64,000 bases of DNA. It comes from Nocardioides sp. Soil774 (GTDB lineage: Bacteria > Actinomycetota > Actinomycetes > Propionibacteriales > Nocardioidaceae). Location of the stretch: assembly GCF_001428125.1 (NCBI RefSeq), contig NZ_LMSM01000006.1, forward strand, positions 124,001 to 188,000. Direction: 5' to 3'. Of the stretch, positions 44,276-53,626 are shown piece after piece (the first letter of the stretch is position 1; each line of letters starts with the position of its first letter). The notes under the pieces were generated by a model. It did not search any database. It saw only the letters and a list, made by a program, of their open reading frames with translations, and had not been told where the DNA came from. Position numbers and translations under genes: made by a program.

Positions 44276-45916
44276 TCAGCCCCGCTTCTGCTTGACGATC
44301 TGCTCCTGCTCGACGTCCTCGTCCTCGAGAGCGACGTGCTCCTCCTTGCCGGCCTTGATGCTCTGGCCGTCGGAGGTCTCGAACTGGTCGAGGAAGGAGT
44401 CGTAGGCCTGGGCCAGCTGGTCCTCGGTGGAGTCCTCGAACTTCGAGGTCTCGCGGATGCCGGCGAGGATGCCCTCGTGGCTGCGGCGCAGGTAGTCGAG
44501 GAACTCGTTCTCGAAGCGCAGCACGTCGTCGGTCGGGACCTTGTCGAGGCGACCCGACGTGCCGGTCCACAGGGAGACGGTCATCTCCTCGACCGGGTAC
44601 GGCGAGTACTGCGGCTGCTTGAGCAGGGCCATCAGGCGCTGGCCCCGGTCGAGCTGCTGGCGCGAGGCGGCGTCGAGGTCGGAGGCGAACATGGCGAACG
44701 CCTCCATGGCGCGGAACTGCGCCAGGTCGACCTTGAGCGAGCCGGTGACGGCCTTCATGGCCTTCGTCATCGCCGAGCCACCCACGCGCGAGACCGAGAC
44801 ACCCACGTCGATCGCCGGGCGCTGGTTGGCCGCGAACAGGTCGGACTGGAGGAAGATCTGGCCGTCGGTGATCGAGATGACGTTGGTCGGGATGAACGCC
44901 GAGACGTCGTTGGCCTTGGTCTCGATGATCGGCAGGCCCGTCATCGAGCCCTTGCCCATCTCGTCGGACAGCTTCGCGCAACGCTCGAGCAGCCGGCTGT
45001 GCAGGTAGAACACGTCGCCGGGGTAGGCCTCGCGACCCGGCGGGCGACGCAGCAGCAGCGACACGGCACGGTAGGCCTCGGCCTGCTTGGTCAGGTCGTC
45101 GAAGACGATCAGGACGTGCTTGCCGGCGTACATCCAGTGCTGGCCGATGGCCGAGCCGGTGTAGGGGGCGAGGTACTTGAAGCCGGCGGAGTCGGACGCC
45201 GGCGAGGCCACGATGGTCGTGTACTCCAGGGCGCCGGCCTCCTCGAGGGCACCACGCACGGAGGCGATGGTCGAGCCCTTCTGGCCGATGGCGACGTAGA
45301 TGCAGCGCACCTGCTTGTCCGGGTCGCCGGACTCCCAGTTGGCCTTCTGGTTGATGATCGTGTCGATCGCGATCGTGGTCTTGCCGGTCGCGCGATCACC
45401 GATGATGAGCTGGCGCTGGCCGCGGCCGATGGGCGTCAGCGCGTCGATGGCCTTGATGCCGGTCGCGAGCGGCTCGTGCACGGACTTGCGCACCATCACG
45501 CCGGGAGCCTGGAGCTCGAGCGCACGGCGCTCGTCGGAGGCGATGTCGCCCAGGCCGTCGATCGGGTTGCCGAGCGGGTCGACGACGCGGCCGAGGTAGT
45601 TCTCGCCCACGGGCACCGAGAGGATCTCGCCCGTGCGACGCACGACCTGGCCCTCCTCGATCTTGTCGAAGTCACCCAGGACCACGACACCGACCTCGCG
45701 GGTGTCGAGGTTGAGCGCGATGCCGAGCGTGCCGTCCTCGAACTCGAGCAGCTCGTTGGCCATGACCGAGGGCAGGCCGCTCACGCGGGCGATGCCGTCG
45801 GCGGCCTCGGCCACCGTGCCGACCTCTTCCTTGGCCGTCGAGTCGGGCTTGTAGTCCGACACGAAGCGCTGAAGCGCGTCCCGGATCTCGTCCGGACGGA
45901 TGGACAGCTCCGTCAT
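44276..45916 (-). CDS. atpA: ATP synthase alpha subunit
   Basis: 546 residues. P-loop GDRATGKT (173-180), the noncatalytic nucleotide-site chain, and [24 protein letters not shown] type beta-alpha core. The C-terminus carries an extra charged tail (about 520-546) ending in [14 protein letters not shown], which in actinobacteria is known to restrain ATP hydrolysis. Coupled in the operon between atpH and atpG. Confidence 0.98.
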   Translation of the reverse strand: MTELSIRPDEIRDALQRFVSDYKPDSTAKEEVGTVAEAADGIARVSGLPSVMANELLEFEDGTLGIALNLDTREVGVVVLGDFDKIEEGQVVRRTGEILSVPVGENYLGRVVDPLGNPIDGLGDIASDERRALELQAPGVMVRKSVHEPLATGIKAIDALTPIGRGQRQLIIGDRATGKTTIAIDTIINQKANWESGDPDKQVRCIYVAIGQKGSTIASVRGALEEAGALEYTTIVASPASDSAGFKYLAPYTGSAIGQHWMYAGKHVLIVFDDLTKQAEAYRAVSLLLRRPPGREAYPGDVFYLHSRLLERCAKLSDEMGKGSMTGLPIIETKANDVSAFIPTNVISITDGQIFLQSDLFAANQRPAIDVGVSVSRVGGSAMTKAMKAVTGSLKVDLAQFRAMEAFAMFASDLDAASRQQLDRGQRLMALLKQPQYSPYPVEEMTVSLWTGTSGRLDKVPTDDVLRFENEFLDYLRRSHEGILAGIRETSKFEDSTEDQLAQAYDSFLDQFETSDGQSIKAGKEEHVALEDEDVEQEQIVKQKRG

Positions 45917-45987
45917 TTCATCTCACCTGTTCTCTGCCTGTGCATGAATGTTGTGGTGCTCGAAAAGTGTGTGGTGCGGGACCGGCG

Positions 45988-46781
45988 TCAGCCGGCGAGC
46001 CTGCGCGCGGCGTCGTCGAGCCGGCTGGACACGGTGCCGTCGATGACGTCGTCACCGATCTCCACCCTGATCCCGCCGATGACGTCGGGGTCGACGATGA
46101 CGTTGAGGTGCACGTCACGACCGTAGGTGCGCGCCAGCACACCCGCCAGGCGCTCGCGGTCGGGTGCGGCGAGGGGACGCGCGACGCGTACGGTCGCCAC
46201 CCCCTGGCCGCGGACCTCGGCCGCGACCTTCTGGTAGGCGGCCAGTGCGACCGACACCGTGCGGTGGCTGCCCGACAGCGACTGCTGCACGAGGGCCACC
46301 GTGGCGGGGAGCACCTTGTCGCCGAGCAGGCCCGTGACGAGATCCGCCTTGTCGCCCCGGCTGCGAGCCGGGTCGGACAGGGCGTCGCGCAGCCCGGGGT
46401 TCGACTGCACGAGGCGACCCACCGCGAAGACCTCGTCCTCGAGGCGACCGGCGTCACCGCCGGCGGATCGCACCGTCGCCACGACGCCGAGCTGCTCGAG
46501 GGCGTCGCCCAGGTCGCGGCCCGCCGTCCACCGGTGCGAGACCGCAGCGGTGACGACGGCGAGTGCCTCGGGCGAGACCTTGCCGGCGAGCACTCCGCGG
46601 AGCAGCTCGGCCTTGGCCTCGCCCGGGATCGACACGTCGGTCGCGACCCGGCGCAGGCCCGGCTCGGAGCGGATCAGGTCCGCCGTCCCGAACAGGTCCT
46701 GGCCCACCCGACCCAGGTCGCCGGTGCCCGGGAGCACTGCGGCGGCCGCGGCGTAGGCGTCTGCGGACGCGCCTCGCATCA

Positions 46782-46782
<1 letters not shown>
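45988..46782 (-). CDS. atpH: ATP synthase delta subunit
   Basis: 264 residues from ATG 46782 (ATG 46779 is also possible), overlapping the atpF stop as TGATG. Helical N-terminal domain (about 10-105, LIRSEPGLRRVATDVSIPG) and C-terminal domain (VIVDPDVIGGIRVEIGDDVIDGTV). A stand-alone delta of this length, unlike the mycobacterial b-delta fusion. It holds the stator to F1. Confidence 0.95.
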
Positions 46783-47390
<608 letters not shown>

Positions 47391-47408
47391 TCAGAGAGGG
47401 CGTGTACG

Positions 47409-47627
47409 TCAGCTGAGGACGAACGCGAGGGCGATACCGATGATCGCGAGGGCCTCGGCCAGGGCGAAGCCCAGGATGGCGATCGACTGCAGGCGGCCCT
47501 GGGCCTCGGGCTGACGGGCGACGCCGGAGATGTAGGCCGCGAAGATCAGGCCGATACCGATACCGGGGCCGATGGCCGCCAGACCGTAGCCGACCATGTT
47601 GAGCGAGCCGTTGAGAGTGCCGTCCAC
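47409..47627 (-). CDS. atpE: ATP synthase c subunit
   Basis: 72 residues, two membrane helices. The proton-binding carboxylate is E58 in [17 protein letters not shown], and the polar loop holds ARQPEAQG. This is the rotor ring of Fo. Gly-rich helix packing ([20 protein letters not shown]) is normal. A proton-type site is likely, because no Na+-site signature is seen. Confidence 0.96.
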   Translation of the reverse strand: MDGTLNGSLNMVGYGLAAIGPGIGIGLIFAAYISGVARQPEAQGRLQSIAILGFALAEALAIIGIALAFVLS

Positions 47628-47710
47628 GGCAATTTCCTTTCGGTTGGTGCTACTTCAAGTGGGGTTGAGCTAGGGATGGAGCAGATCGTGGGGTGGTGCG
47701 ACCCGGGGGC

Positions 47711-48508
47711 TCAGTGCTCGTCGGCGAGAGCGCCCGAGATGTACATGGCGTTGAGCAGGGTGAAGACGTAGGCCTGGAGGAACTGGACCAGGAGCTCGAG
47801 GAACGAGATCGCGATGGCCAGGACCCACGCCAGCGGGCCGGCGACGTAGCCGACGCCGCCGTACTCGAGCAGGAACAGGCCGCCGGTCGAGAACAGGATC
47901 AGCAGCAGGTGGCCCGCGAACATGTTGGCGAACAGACGCAGTGCCAGCGTGACCGGGCGGACCAGGATGTTGGAGAAGAACTCGAGCGGGACCAGGAGCG
48001 GGTACATGAAGGGGCTCACGCCCGAGGGCACGCTCTGCAGCTTGAGGTAGCCCAGGAGGCCGTGCTTCTTGATGCCGACCGCGTTGTAGATGACCCAGCT
48101 CAGACCCGCGAGCGCGTAGGCCATCGAGGCGCGCGAGAACGTGGGGAACTGGATCGCCGGGATCGAGGCGAAGGCGTTGTTGATGAGGATGAAGAAGAAG
48201 AGGGTCACCAGGTAGGGCACGAACTTGATGAAGTCGTGGCTGCCGATGATGTCGCGGCCGATCGAGTTGCGGACCATGCCGTAGGCGCTCTCGCCGGCGA
48301 ACTGCAGGCGGCCCGGCACGAGGGTGGCGCGGCGGAACGCGGCGTAGAAGAACACGAACACGACGAGGGCACCGAGCACGAGCTGGACCATCGGCTTGGT
48401 GACCGCGAGGCCGCCGAGGTGGAACAGGGGGACCTCGGAGAAGTCGAAGCTGTTGGGTCCGGGCGAGACGAATTCGCCGCCGGACTCAGCCATGTTGATG
48501 CCGAACAT
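47711..48508 (-). CDS. atpB: ATP synthase a subunit
   Basis: 265 residues from ATG 48508, with GAGGAG 9 nt upstream; an in-frame GTG at 48544 overlaps the preceding gene and is less likely. Five to six membrane helices and the essential Arg in LALRLFANMFAGH, with the half-channel residues in the C-terminal helix (LLVQFLQAYVFTLLNAMYI). Forms the proton path against the c ring. Confidence 0.96.
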   Translation of the reverse strand: MFGINMAESGGEFVSPGPNSFDFSEVPLFHLGGLAVTKPMVQLVLGALVVFVFFYAAFRRATLVPGRLQFAGESAYGMVRNSIGRDIIGSHDFIKFVPYLVTLFFFILINNAFASIPAIQFPTFSRASMAYALAGLSWVIYNAVGIKKHGLLGYLKLQSVPSGVSPFMYPLLVPLEFFSNILVRPVTLALRLFANMFAGHLLLILFSTGGLFLLEYGGVGYVAGPLAWVLAIAISFLELLVQFLQAYVFTLLNAMYISGALADEH

Positions 48509-48512
48509 CGAG

Positions 48513-48794
48513 TCAATCTCCTCGGTGCTTGTCTTCGTGAGCACTTGCCTTGTTGAACCGTGCGTATGTCATGTAGATCCCGAAGCCGGCACCCACGAGG
48601 ATGCCGATCGCCACGAGGAAGGTCGTTCCGATCCACCGATCGAGTGCCCAGCCAGCGATTCCGTAGAACGCCACACCGGAGACGATGTAGCCGAAGGCGT
48701 GCCAGGGGTCGCCCTTGGGGGAATCGTCGGATGGGGCCGTCGGGGGAAGCTGTCGAGCCATCGCGCCCCGCACACTAGCAGCGGATTCGGTCAT
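48513..48794 (-). CDS. AtpZ/AtpI-like small membrane protein
   Basis: 93 residues from ATG 48794, whose first bases overlap the preceding stop (ATGA). Two membrane helices (about 32-53 and 60-80, AFGYIVSGVAFYGIAGWALD and FLVAIGILVGAGFGIYM) with a short hairpin, as in AtpZ-type proteins that assist assembly of the c ring or metal supply. It precedes atpB by 4 bp. Confidence 0.8.
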   Translation of the reverse strand: MTESAASVRGAMARQLPPTAPSDDSPKGDPWHAFGYIVSGVAFYGIAGWALDRWIGTTFLVAIGILVGAGFGIYMTYARFNKASAHEDKHRGD

Positions 48795-49267
48795 CGCTCA
48801 CCCCCGGGGTGAGGCTCCGGCCGGTCCGCGGCGGGGACCGCGTCACGGGTCTCGAAGGCCGGGATCCGCTGGCGCGTGGCGGCGACCAGCTGGCCCACCA
48901 CCCACAGGGCCGTGACGGCGATGACGCCCGCCGCGAACCATCCGCGCGACAGCGTCGCGGCGTCGAACACCGCGTCGATCGTGCCGACACAGACGGCGAG
49001 CGCGAGCAGCTGGAGCACGTAGGTCATCAGCGCCACGAGCAGCGAGGCGGACGGCAGCACCCGTGCGACCGCGCTCACCGAGGCGACGCCGAGCGCGAAG
49101 ACGACCAGCGTCAGCACGCCTCCCGAGGCTGCTCCGAGGATCGCAGGGCGACCCTCGACCACAGTGGCGACGACGGTCAGCACGACCACTGCGCCTGCAC
49201 CGGCCGCAAGGGCCCCCAGCAGCGGGGACGACCCTCTGCGGGTCGTGTGCGTCGACGCGGTCGTCAT
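48791..49267 (-). CDS. AtpI-like membrane protein, first gene of atp operon
   Basis: 158 residues from ATG 49267; a GTG at 49318 would add 17 residues. Four predicted helices (about 18-38, 42-62, 68-90, 103-125) and an acidic Pro-rich tail. Position at the head of the atp operon, two genes before atpB, matches atpI. Sequence similarity to AtpI is weak, so this rests on size, topology and position. Confidence 0.7.
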   Translation of the reverse strand: MTTASTHTTRRGSSPLLGALAAGAGAVVVLTVVATVVEGRPAILGAASGGVLTLVVFALGVASVSAVARVLPSASLLVALMTYVLQLLALAVCVGTIDAVFDAATLSRGWFAAGVIAVTALWVVGQLVAATRQRIPAFETRDAVPAADRPEPHPGGER

Positions 49268-49339
49268 GGTGGCGGCCTGTCCGTGGGGGTCGGTCTGGGT
49301 GCTCGTGAAAACTATCACAAAGTCCTCCGTGCCTCCGCA

Positions 49340-50602
49340 TCAGCGTCCCGCGACGCCCTCCCCCGACCCGTCGGCCGGCTGGCTGACCGGCTGGTCCACC
49401 GGCTGGTCCTCGGGCTCCTCCCCCGGCTCCCCCGCCTCCTCGAGGCGGCCCTCGACGAGGGCGTTCTCGGGCAGTCCGGTGTCACCGAGGCCCGTCTTCG
49501 GAGGTCGGTGGAGCTTGGGCAGCACGAACGTCATGGTGACCGTGAGCGCCAGCATGGACCCCAGGCTCCACCACACCCACGGATCGTCGAAGAGGCTCAC
49601 GATCACGGCACCGGTCGCCAGGGTGAACGCCCAGAGCCACATGATGAGGACCGCACGGCGCTGGGAGTGGCCGATCTCGAGGAGCCGGTGGTGGAGGTGC
49701 TGCTTGTCGGCACTCATCGGCGAGCGACCCGCCCGCGTCCGGCGTACGACGGCGAGCACGAGGTCGACCATCGGCACCATCAGCAGCGAGATCGGCAGCA
49801 GCACGGGCAGCACGGTCACGAAGAGGCTGTTGCCCTCGGTGTTGGGCATGCCGAAGAACTGCCCCGTCAGCGTGAGGGCGCTCGCGGAGAGCACCAGCCC
49901 GATCAGCATCGACCCGGAGTCGCCCATGAACAGCCGGGCGGGGTGGAAGTTGTGGGGGAGGAAGCCGGCGCAGGCACCGGCCAGCGCAGCGCTGAGCAGG
50001 GCCCCGGTGGTGGCCAGGGTGAGGTTGTTCTGGTCGGAGAGCATGTAGCAGTAGAGGAAGAACGCGGACGCGCCGATGCCGACGATCCCGGCCGCGAGCC
50101 CGTCGAGCCCGTCGACGAAGTTGACCGCGTTCATCGTGCCGATGACCACGACGAGGGTCAGCAGCGCGCCCTGGGCGTCGTCGAGGGCGAACTGGGTGCC
50201 GTCCGCGCTCGGGAAGTAGTAGAACCGCACGCCCATGACCACGAGCAGGCCGGCCGCGAGCACCTGTCCCCCGAGCTTGGTGAGCGCGTCGAGGTCGAAG
50301 ATGTCGTCGATCACCCCGACCGCGCACACCAGCGCTCCGGCCAGGAGCACGACGCCGGCGTCCTTGAAGACGAAGCCCTCGCTGCGCAGGCCCAGGAACG
50401 GCAGCTCGCGTGCGACCAGGTAGGCCGCGGAGAGGCCGCCGAGCATCGCCAGCCCCCCGAGGTAGGGGATCGGCTCGGCGTGGACGTCACGGTCGCGCAC
50501 GGCGGCCACCGCACCGGTGCGCAGGGCGATCTCGCGCGCGATGACGGTGAGCAGGTAGGTCACCGACAGGGCGACCAGGAAGACGAGGAGGTACTCCCGC
50601 AC
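49340..50602 (-). CDS. wecA: polyprenyl-phosphate GlcNAc-1-P transferase
   Basis: 420 residues, eleven membrane helices. Family motifs: GVIDDIFDLDALTK (metal/substrate Asp pair), NAVNFVDGLDGLAAG, FMGDSGSM, and the cytosolic HLHHRLLEIGHS that marks the GlcNAc/WecA branch over MraY. It transfers GlcNAc-1-phosphate to decaprenyl phosphate, the first step of arabinogalactan-type linker or teichoic-acid synthesis in actinobacteria. A Glu/Pro-rich tail (about 385-420) is cytoplasmic and not conserved. Confidence 0.93.
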   Translation of the reverse strand: MREYLLVFLVALSVTYLLTVIAREIALRTGAVAAVRDRDVHAEPIPYLGGLAMLGGLSAAYLVARELPFLGLRSEGFVFKDAGVVLLAGALVCAVGVIDDIFDLDALTKLGGQVLAAGLLVVMGVRFYYFPSADGTQFALDDAQGALLTLVVVIGTMNAVNFVDGLDGLAAGIVGIGASAFFLYCYMLSDQNNLTLATTGALLSAALAGACAGFLPHNFHPARLFMGDSGSMLIGLVLSASALTLTGQFFGMPNTEGNSLFVTVLPVLLPISLLMVPMVDLVLAVVRRTRAGRSPMSADKQHLHHRLLEIGHSQRRAVLIMWLWAFTLATGAVIVSLFDDPWVWWSLGSMLALTVTMTFVLPKLHRPPKTGLGDTGLPENALVEGRLEEAGEPGEEPEDQPVDQPVSQPADGSGEGVAGR

Positions 50603-50605
50603 GCC

Positions 50606-51271
50606 TCAGGCCTCGTCCGCGAGCACGACGCCGTGCTCCTCGAGCACGGCGTTGAGCGCGTCGAGCGAGAGGGCACCCAGGCGCAGGACCCGGCCCTGGG
50701 GGACCGTGACGTCGATGATCGTGGAGGCCTCGCCGCCGGGCGAGGTGCCGCCGTCGACGATGACCGCGACGGACTCGCCCAGCATCTCCTGGGCGGCCCC
50801 GGCGTCGGTGGCGGCAGGCCGGCCGGTGGTGTTGGCGGAGCTGACCGCGAGCGGCCCGGTGCGCTCCAGGACGGCGAGCGCCACCTCGTCGTCGGGCATG
50901 CGCACCGCGACGGTGCCCCGGGTCTCCCCCAGGTCCCACATGAGCGAGGCCTGCTGGCGGCACACGAGGGTCAGCGGACCGGGCCAGAACTCCTCCACGA
51001 GGGCGCGGGCCCACGGGGGCACGCCCTCGGCGAGCGCGTCCAGCGTGGTGGCCGCGGACACCAGCACGGGCGGCGGCATCTCGCGACCACGCCCCTTGGC
51101 GTCGAGCAGTGCCTGCACGGCCTCGTGCGAGAACGCGTCCGCGGCGATGCCGTAGACGGTGTCGGTGGGGATCACCACCAGCTGCCCACGTCGTACGGCG
51201 GCAGCCGCGGCGCTGACCGCGGTCTCCCGCTCCTCCTCCGTCGAGGTCTCGAACCTGTCCACGGCGCTCAT
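50606..51271 (-). CDS. L-threonylcarbamoyladenylate synthase (Sua5/YrdC)
   Basis: 221 residues. YrdC-like fold with VVIPTDTVYGIAADAF, KGRGREMPPPVLV, and SSANTTGRPAATD, which bind ATP, bicarbonate and Thr. It makes the activated intermediate for the universal t6A tRNA modification. The start ATG overlaps the prmC stop (ATGA), so translation is coupled. wecA follows by 3 bp. Confidence 0.95.
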   Translation of the reverse strand: MSAVDRFETSTEEERETAVSAAAAAVRRGQLVVIPTDTVYGIAADAFSHEAVQALLDAKGRGREMPPPVLVSAATTLDALAEGVPPWARALVEEFWPGPLTLVCRQQASLMWDLGETRGTVAVRMPDDEVALAVLERTGPLAVSSANTTGRPAATDAGAAQEMLGESVAVIVDGGTSPGGEASTIIDVTVPQGRVLRLGALSLDALNAVLEEHGVVLADEA

Positions 51272-52107
51272 CGTGCCAGCCGGGCGGTCACGTAGCGCGC
51301 CCGACCCGCGAGGTCACGGTGGTCGACCACGTCGGTCCAGCGGCCGGTGGCGGCGAAGAGCGCCGGCGCCGACTCGCCCTGGACGTCGGCGTGCTCGGCC
51401 CCCACCGCTCCCCCGGGCCGCAGCAGCAGGGCTGCGCGACGCTCGAGGACGCGCATCGCGTCGAGGCCGTCCTGGCCGGAGAAGAGGGCGAGGTGCGGGT
51501 CGTGGTCGCGCGCCTCGGCGGCGACCGACTCCCAGGCCTCGAGCGGGATGTAGGGCGGGTTGCACACCACCACGTCGACGCTGCCGCGCAGGTCGTCGCA
51601 CGCGGTGGCGAGGTCGCCGTGGCGCAGGTCGACCCCGCTGCCGGCGAGGTTGCGCTCGGCCCAGGCCAGCGCACCCTCGTCGAGCTCGACCGCGTGGACC
51701 TGCGCGCCCGGCACCTCGTCGGCGACGGCCTTGGCGATGGCGCCCGATCCCGTGCAGAGGTCGACGACCACGGGCGACGGCACGAGCGCGGCCTGCTCGA
51801 TCGCCCAGCCCGCGAGCAGCTCGGTCTCGGGACGGGGCACGAAGACCCCGGGACCGACGGCGAGCTCGACGTGGCGGAAGGCGGCGGTGCCGGTCAGGTG
51901 CTGCAGCGGCTCGCGGGCCGCGCGGCGCGCCACCAGGGCGTCGTACGCCGTGCGCTGGGCGTCGTCGAGGTCGTCCACCAGCGGGAGCCGGCCCAGGCCG
52001 ACCCCGAGCACGTGGGCGAGCAGGAGGTCGGCGTCGCGCTCGGGCGAGGCGACCCCGGCGTCACGCAGCGCGGACGCGGCGCCCCGCCGGGCGGCGCTGG
52101 CGCGCAC
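51268..52107 (-). CDS. prmC: release-factor glutamine methyltransferase PrmC
   Basis: 279 residues from GTG 52107, directly after the prfA stop. SAM-dependent fold with VVDLCTGSGAIAKAVA (SAM motif) and the NPPY motif in VVCNPPYIPL that holds the Gln substrate. It methylates the GGQ of release factors, here presumably encoded by the immediately preceding prfA. Confidence 0.96.
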   Translation of the reverse strand: MRASAARRGAASALRDAGVASPERDADLLLAHVLGVGLGRLPLVDDLDDAQRTAYDALVARRAAREPLQHLTGTAAFRHVELAVGPGVFVPRPETELLAGWAIEQAALVPSPVVVDLCTGSGAIAKAVADEVPGAQVHAVELDEGALAWAERNLAGSGVDLRHGDLATACDDLRGSVDVVVCNPPYIPLEAWESVAAEARDHDPHLALFSGQDGLDAMRVLERRAALLLRPGGAVGAEHADVQGESAPALFAATGRWTDVVDHRDLAGRARYVTARLAR

Positions 52108-53181
52108 TCAGGACTCCAGTGCGGCGAGCCGGACCGCGAGGTCGGCCTCGACGCAAGAGTCGAGCACCGGCTGCAGGTCGCCGTCGAGCACCTGGTCGAG
52201 GTTGTAGGACTTGTATCCGGTGCGGTGGTCGGAGATGCGGTTCTCGGGGAAGTTGTAGGTGCGGATCCGCTCCGAGCGGTCCACCGTGCGCACCTGGCTC
52301 CGACGGGCCTCGCTGGCCTCCGCGTCGGCGGCCTCCTGCGCAGCGGCGAGCAGCCGGGCCCGCAGGATGCGCATCGCGGACTCCTTGTTCTGCAGCTGGC
52401 TCTTCTCGTTCTGGCAGCTCGCCACGATCCCCGTCGGGAGGTGGGTGATGCGCACCGCGGAGTCGGTGGTGTTGACGCTCTGGCCACCGGGGCCGCTGCT
52501 GCGGTAGACGTCGATGCGCAGGTCGTTGTCGTCGACGGTGACGTCGACCTGCTCGGCCTCGGGCATGACCAGCACGCCCGCGGCGGAGGTGTGCACGCGA
52601 CCCTGGGACTCGGTGACCGGCACGCGCTGGACGCGGTGCACCCCGCCCTCGAACTTGAGCAGGGCGTACGGCGCCTGGCCGGGCTCGACGGTGCCGCGGG
52701 CCTTCACGGCCGCCGTCACCGACTTGTAGCCGCCGAGGTCGGACTCGGTCGCGTCGATCACCTCCACGCTCCAGCCCCGGGCCTCGGCGTAGCGGGAGTA
52801 CATCCGCAGCAGGTCGCCGGCGAAGAGCGCCGACTCCTCACCACCCTCCCCGGACTTGATCTCGAGCAGGGCGTCCTTGCCGTCGGCGGCGTCACGCGGC
52901 ACCAGCAGGCGCCGGAGTCGCTCCTCGGCCCGCTCGCGCCGTACGGCGAGCTCGTCGGCCTCGCGGGCGAAGGCCTCGTCGTCCCCGGACAGCTCGCGCG
53001 CCGCCTCCAGGTCCTCGCCGAGCCGGATCCACTCCTCCCACGTCGTGACGACCGCGGTCAGCTCGGCGTAGCGCTGGTTGAGCTGCTTGGCCAGGCGCTG
53101 GTCGGAATGGGTCTCGGGGAGCGCGAGCCTCTGCTCGAGATCGGCGTGCTCCGCGCGCATGCCCTCGACGGCCTCGAACAC
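52108..53181 (-). CDS. prfA: peptide chain release factor 1
   Basis: 357 residues. The GGQ motif ([16 protein letters not shown] 232-234) and the PxT codon-reading tripeptide PVT (188-190) place it as RF1 for UAA and UAG. N-terminal helical domain is complete. It is separated from rpmE by 81 bp with a strong hairpin, and is coupled to prmC downstream. Confidence 0.98.
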   Translation of the reverse strand: MFEAVEGMRAEHADLEQRLALPETHSDQRLAKQLNQRYAELTAVVTTWEEWIRLGEDLEAARELSGDDEAFAREADELAVRRERAEERLRRLLVPRDAADGKDALLEIKSGEGGEESALFAGDLLRMYSRYAEARGWSVEVIDATESDLGGYKSVTAAVKARGTVEPGQAPYALLKFEGGVHRVQRVPVTESQGRVHTSAAGVLVMPEAEQVDVTVDDNDLRIDVYRSSGPGGQSVNTTDSAVRITHLPTGIVASCQNEKSQLQNKESAMRILRARLLAAAQEAADAEASEARRSQVRTVDRSERIRTYNFPENRISDHRTGYKSYNLDQVLDGDLQPVLDSCVEADLAVRLAALES

Positions 53182-53215
53182 GATGCTGCTCCTCTGGTGG
53201 TGTGGACAGACGACA

Positions 53216-53254
53216 AGGCGCCGGCCACCCGCACGGAGCGGGCGACCGGCGCCT
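53216..53254. terminator. hairpin between rpmE and prfA
   Basis: 17-nt arms (53216-53232 and 53238-53254) around a 5-nt ACGGA loop. The two mismatches become G-U pairs in the minus-strand RNA, so the minus-strand hairpin is continuous. It probably ends or reduces transcription from rpmE into prfA. Confidence 0.75.
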
Positions 53255-53262
53255 GACGTGGA

Positions 53263-53502
53263 CTACTTGCTCTCGGCCTTCTCCGGCTGGGCAGCAGCCT
53301 TCTTGCCGTAGCGGGACTCGAACCGGGCGACGCGGCCGCCGGTGTCGAGGATCTTCTGCTTGCCGGTGTAGAACGGGTGGCACTGCGAGCAGACATCGGC
53401 GTGGATCGAGCCGGAGGTCGCGGTGCTACGGGTGGTGAACGACGCGCCGCAGGTGCAGGTGACGGCGGTCTCGACGTAGTCGGGGTGAGTGTCCTTCTTC
53501 AT
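53263..53502 (-). CDS. rpmE: ribosomal protein bL31
   Basis: 79 residues of the zinc-binding form: C16, C18, C38 and C41 (CTC and CSQC). The final Lys/Ala-rich tail ([13 protein letters not shown]) is longer than the shortest versions. Part of the large ribosomal subunit. Actinobacteria often have a second zinc-free form under Zur control; not in this window. Confidence 0.96.
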   Translation of the reverse strand: MKKDTHPDYVETAVTCTCGASFTTRSTATSGSIHADVCSQCHPFYTGKQKILDTGGRVARFESRYGKKAAAQPEKAESK

Positions 53503-53626
53503 GGTTTCCTCTCGAATTGCTCCGGGTCGCCTGCGTGGATCGCATGTGACGTGAACCGGAACCGACGCACAAGTGTGCCACCGGTCTGAACAACGGCGCC
53601 AATCCGCAGATTCCCGCCCGGGCAGG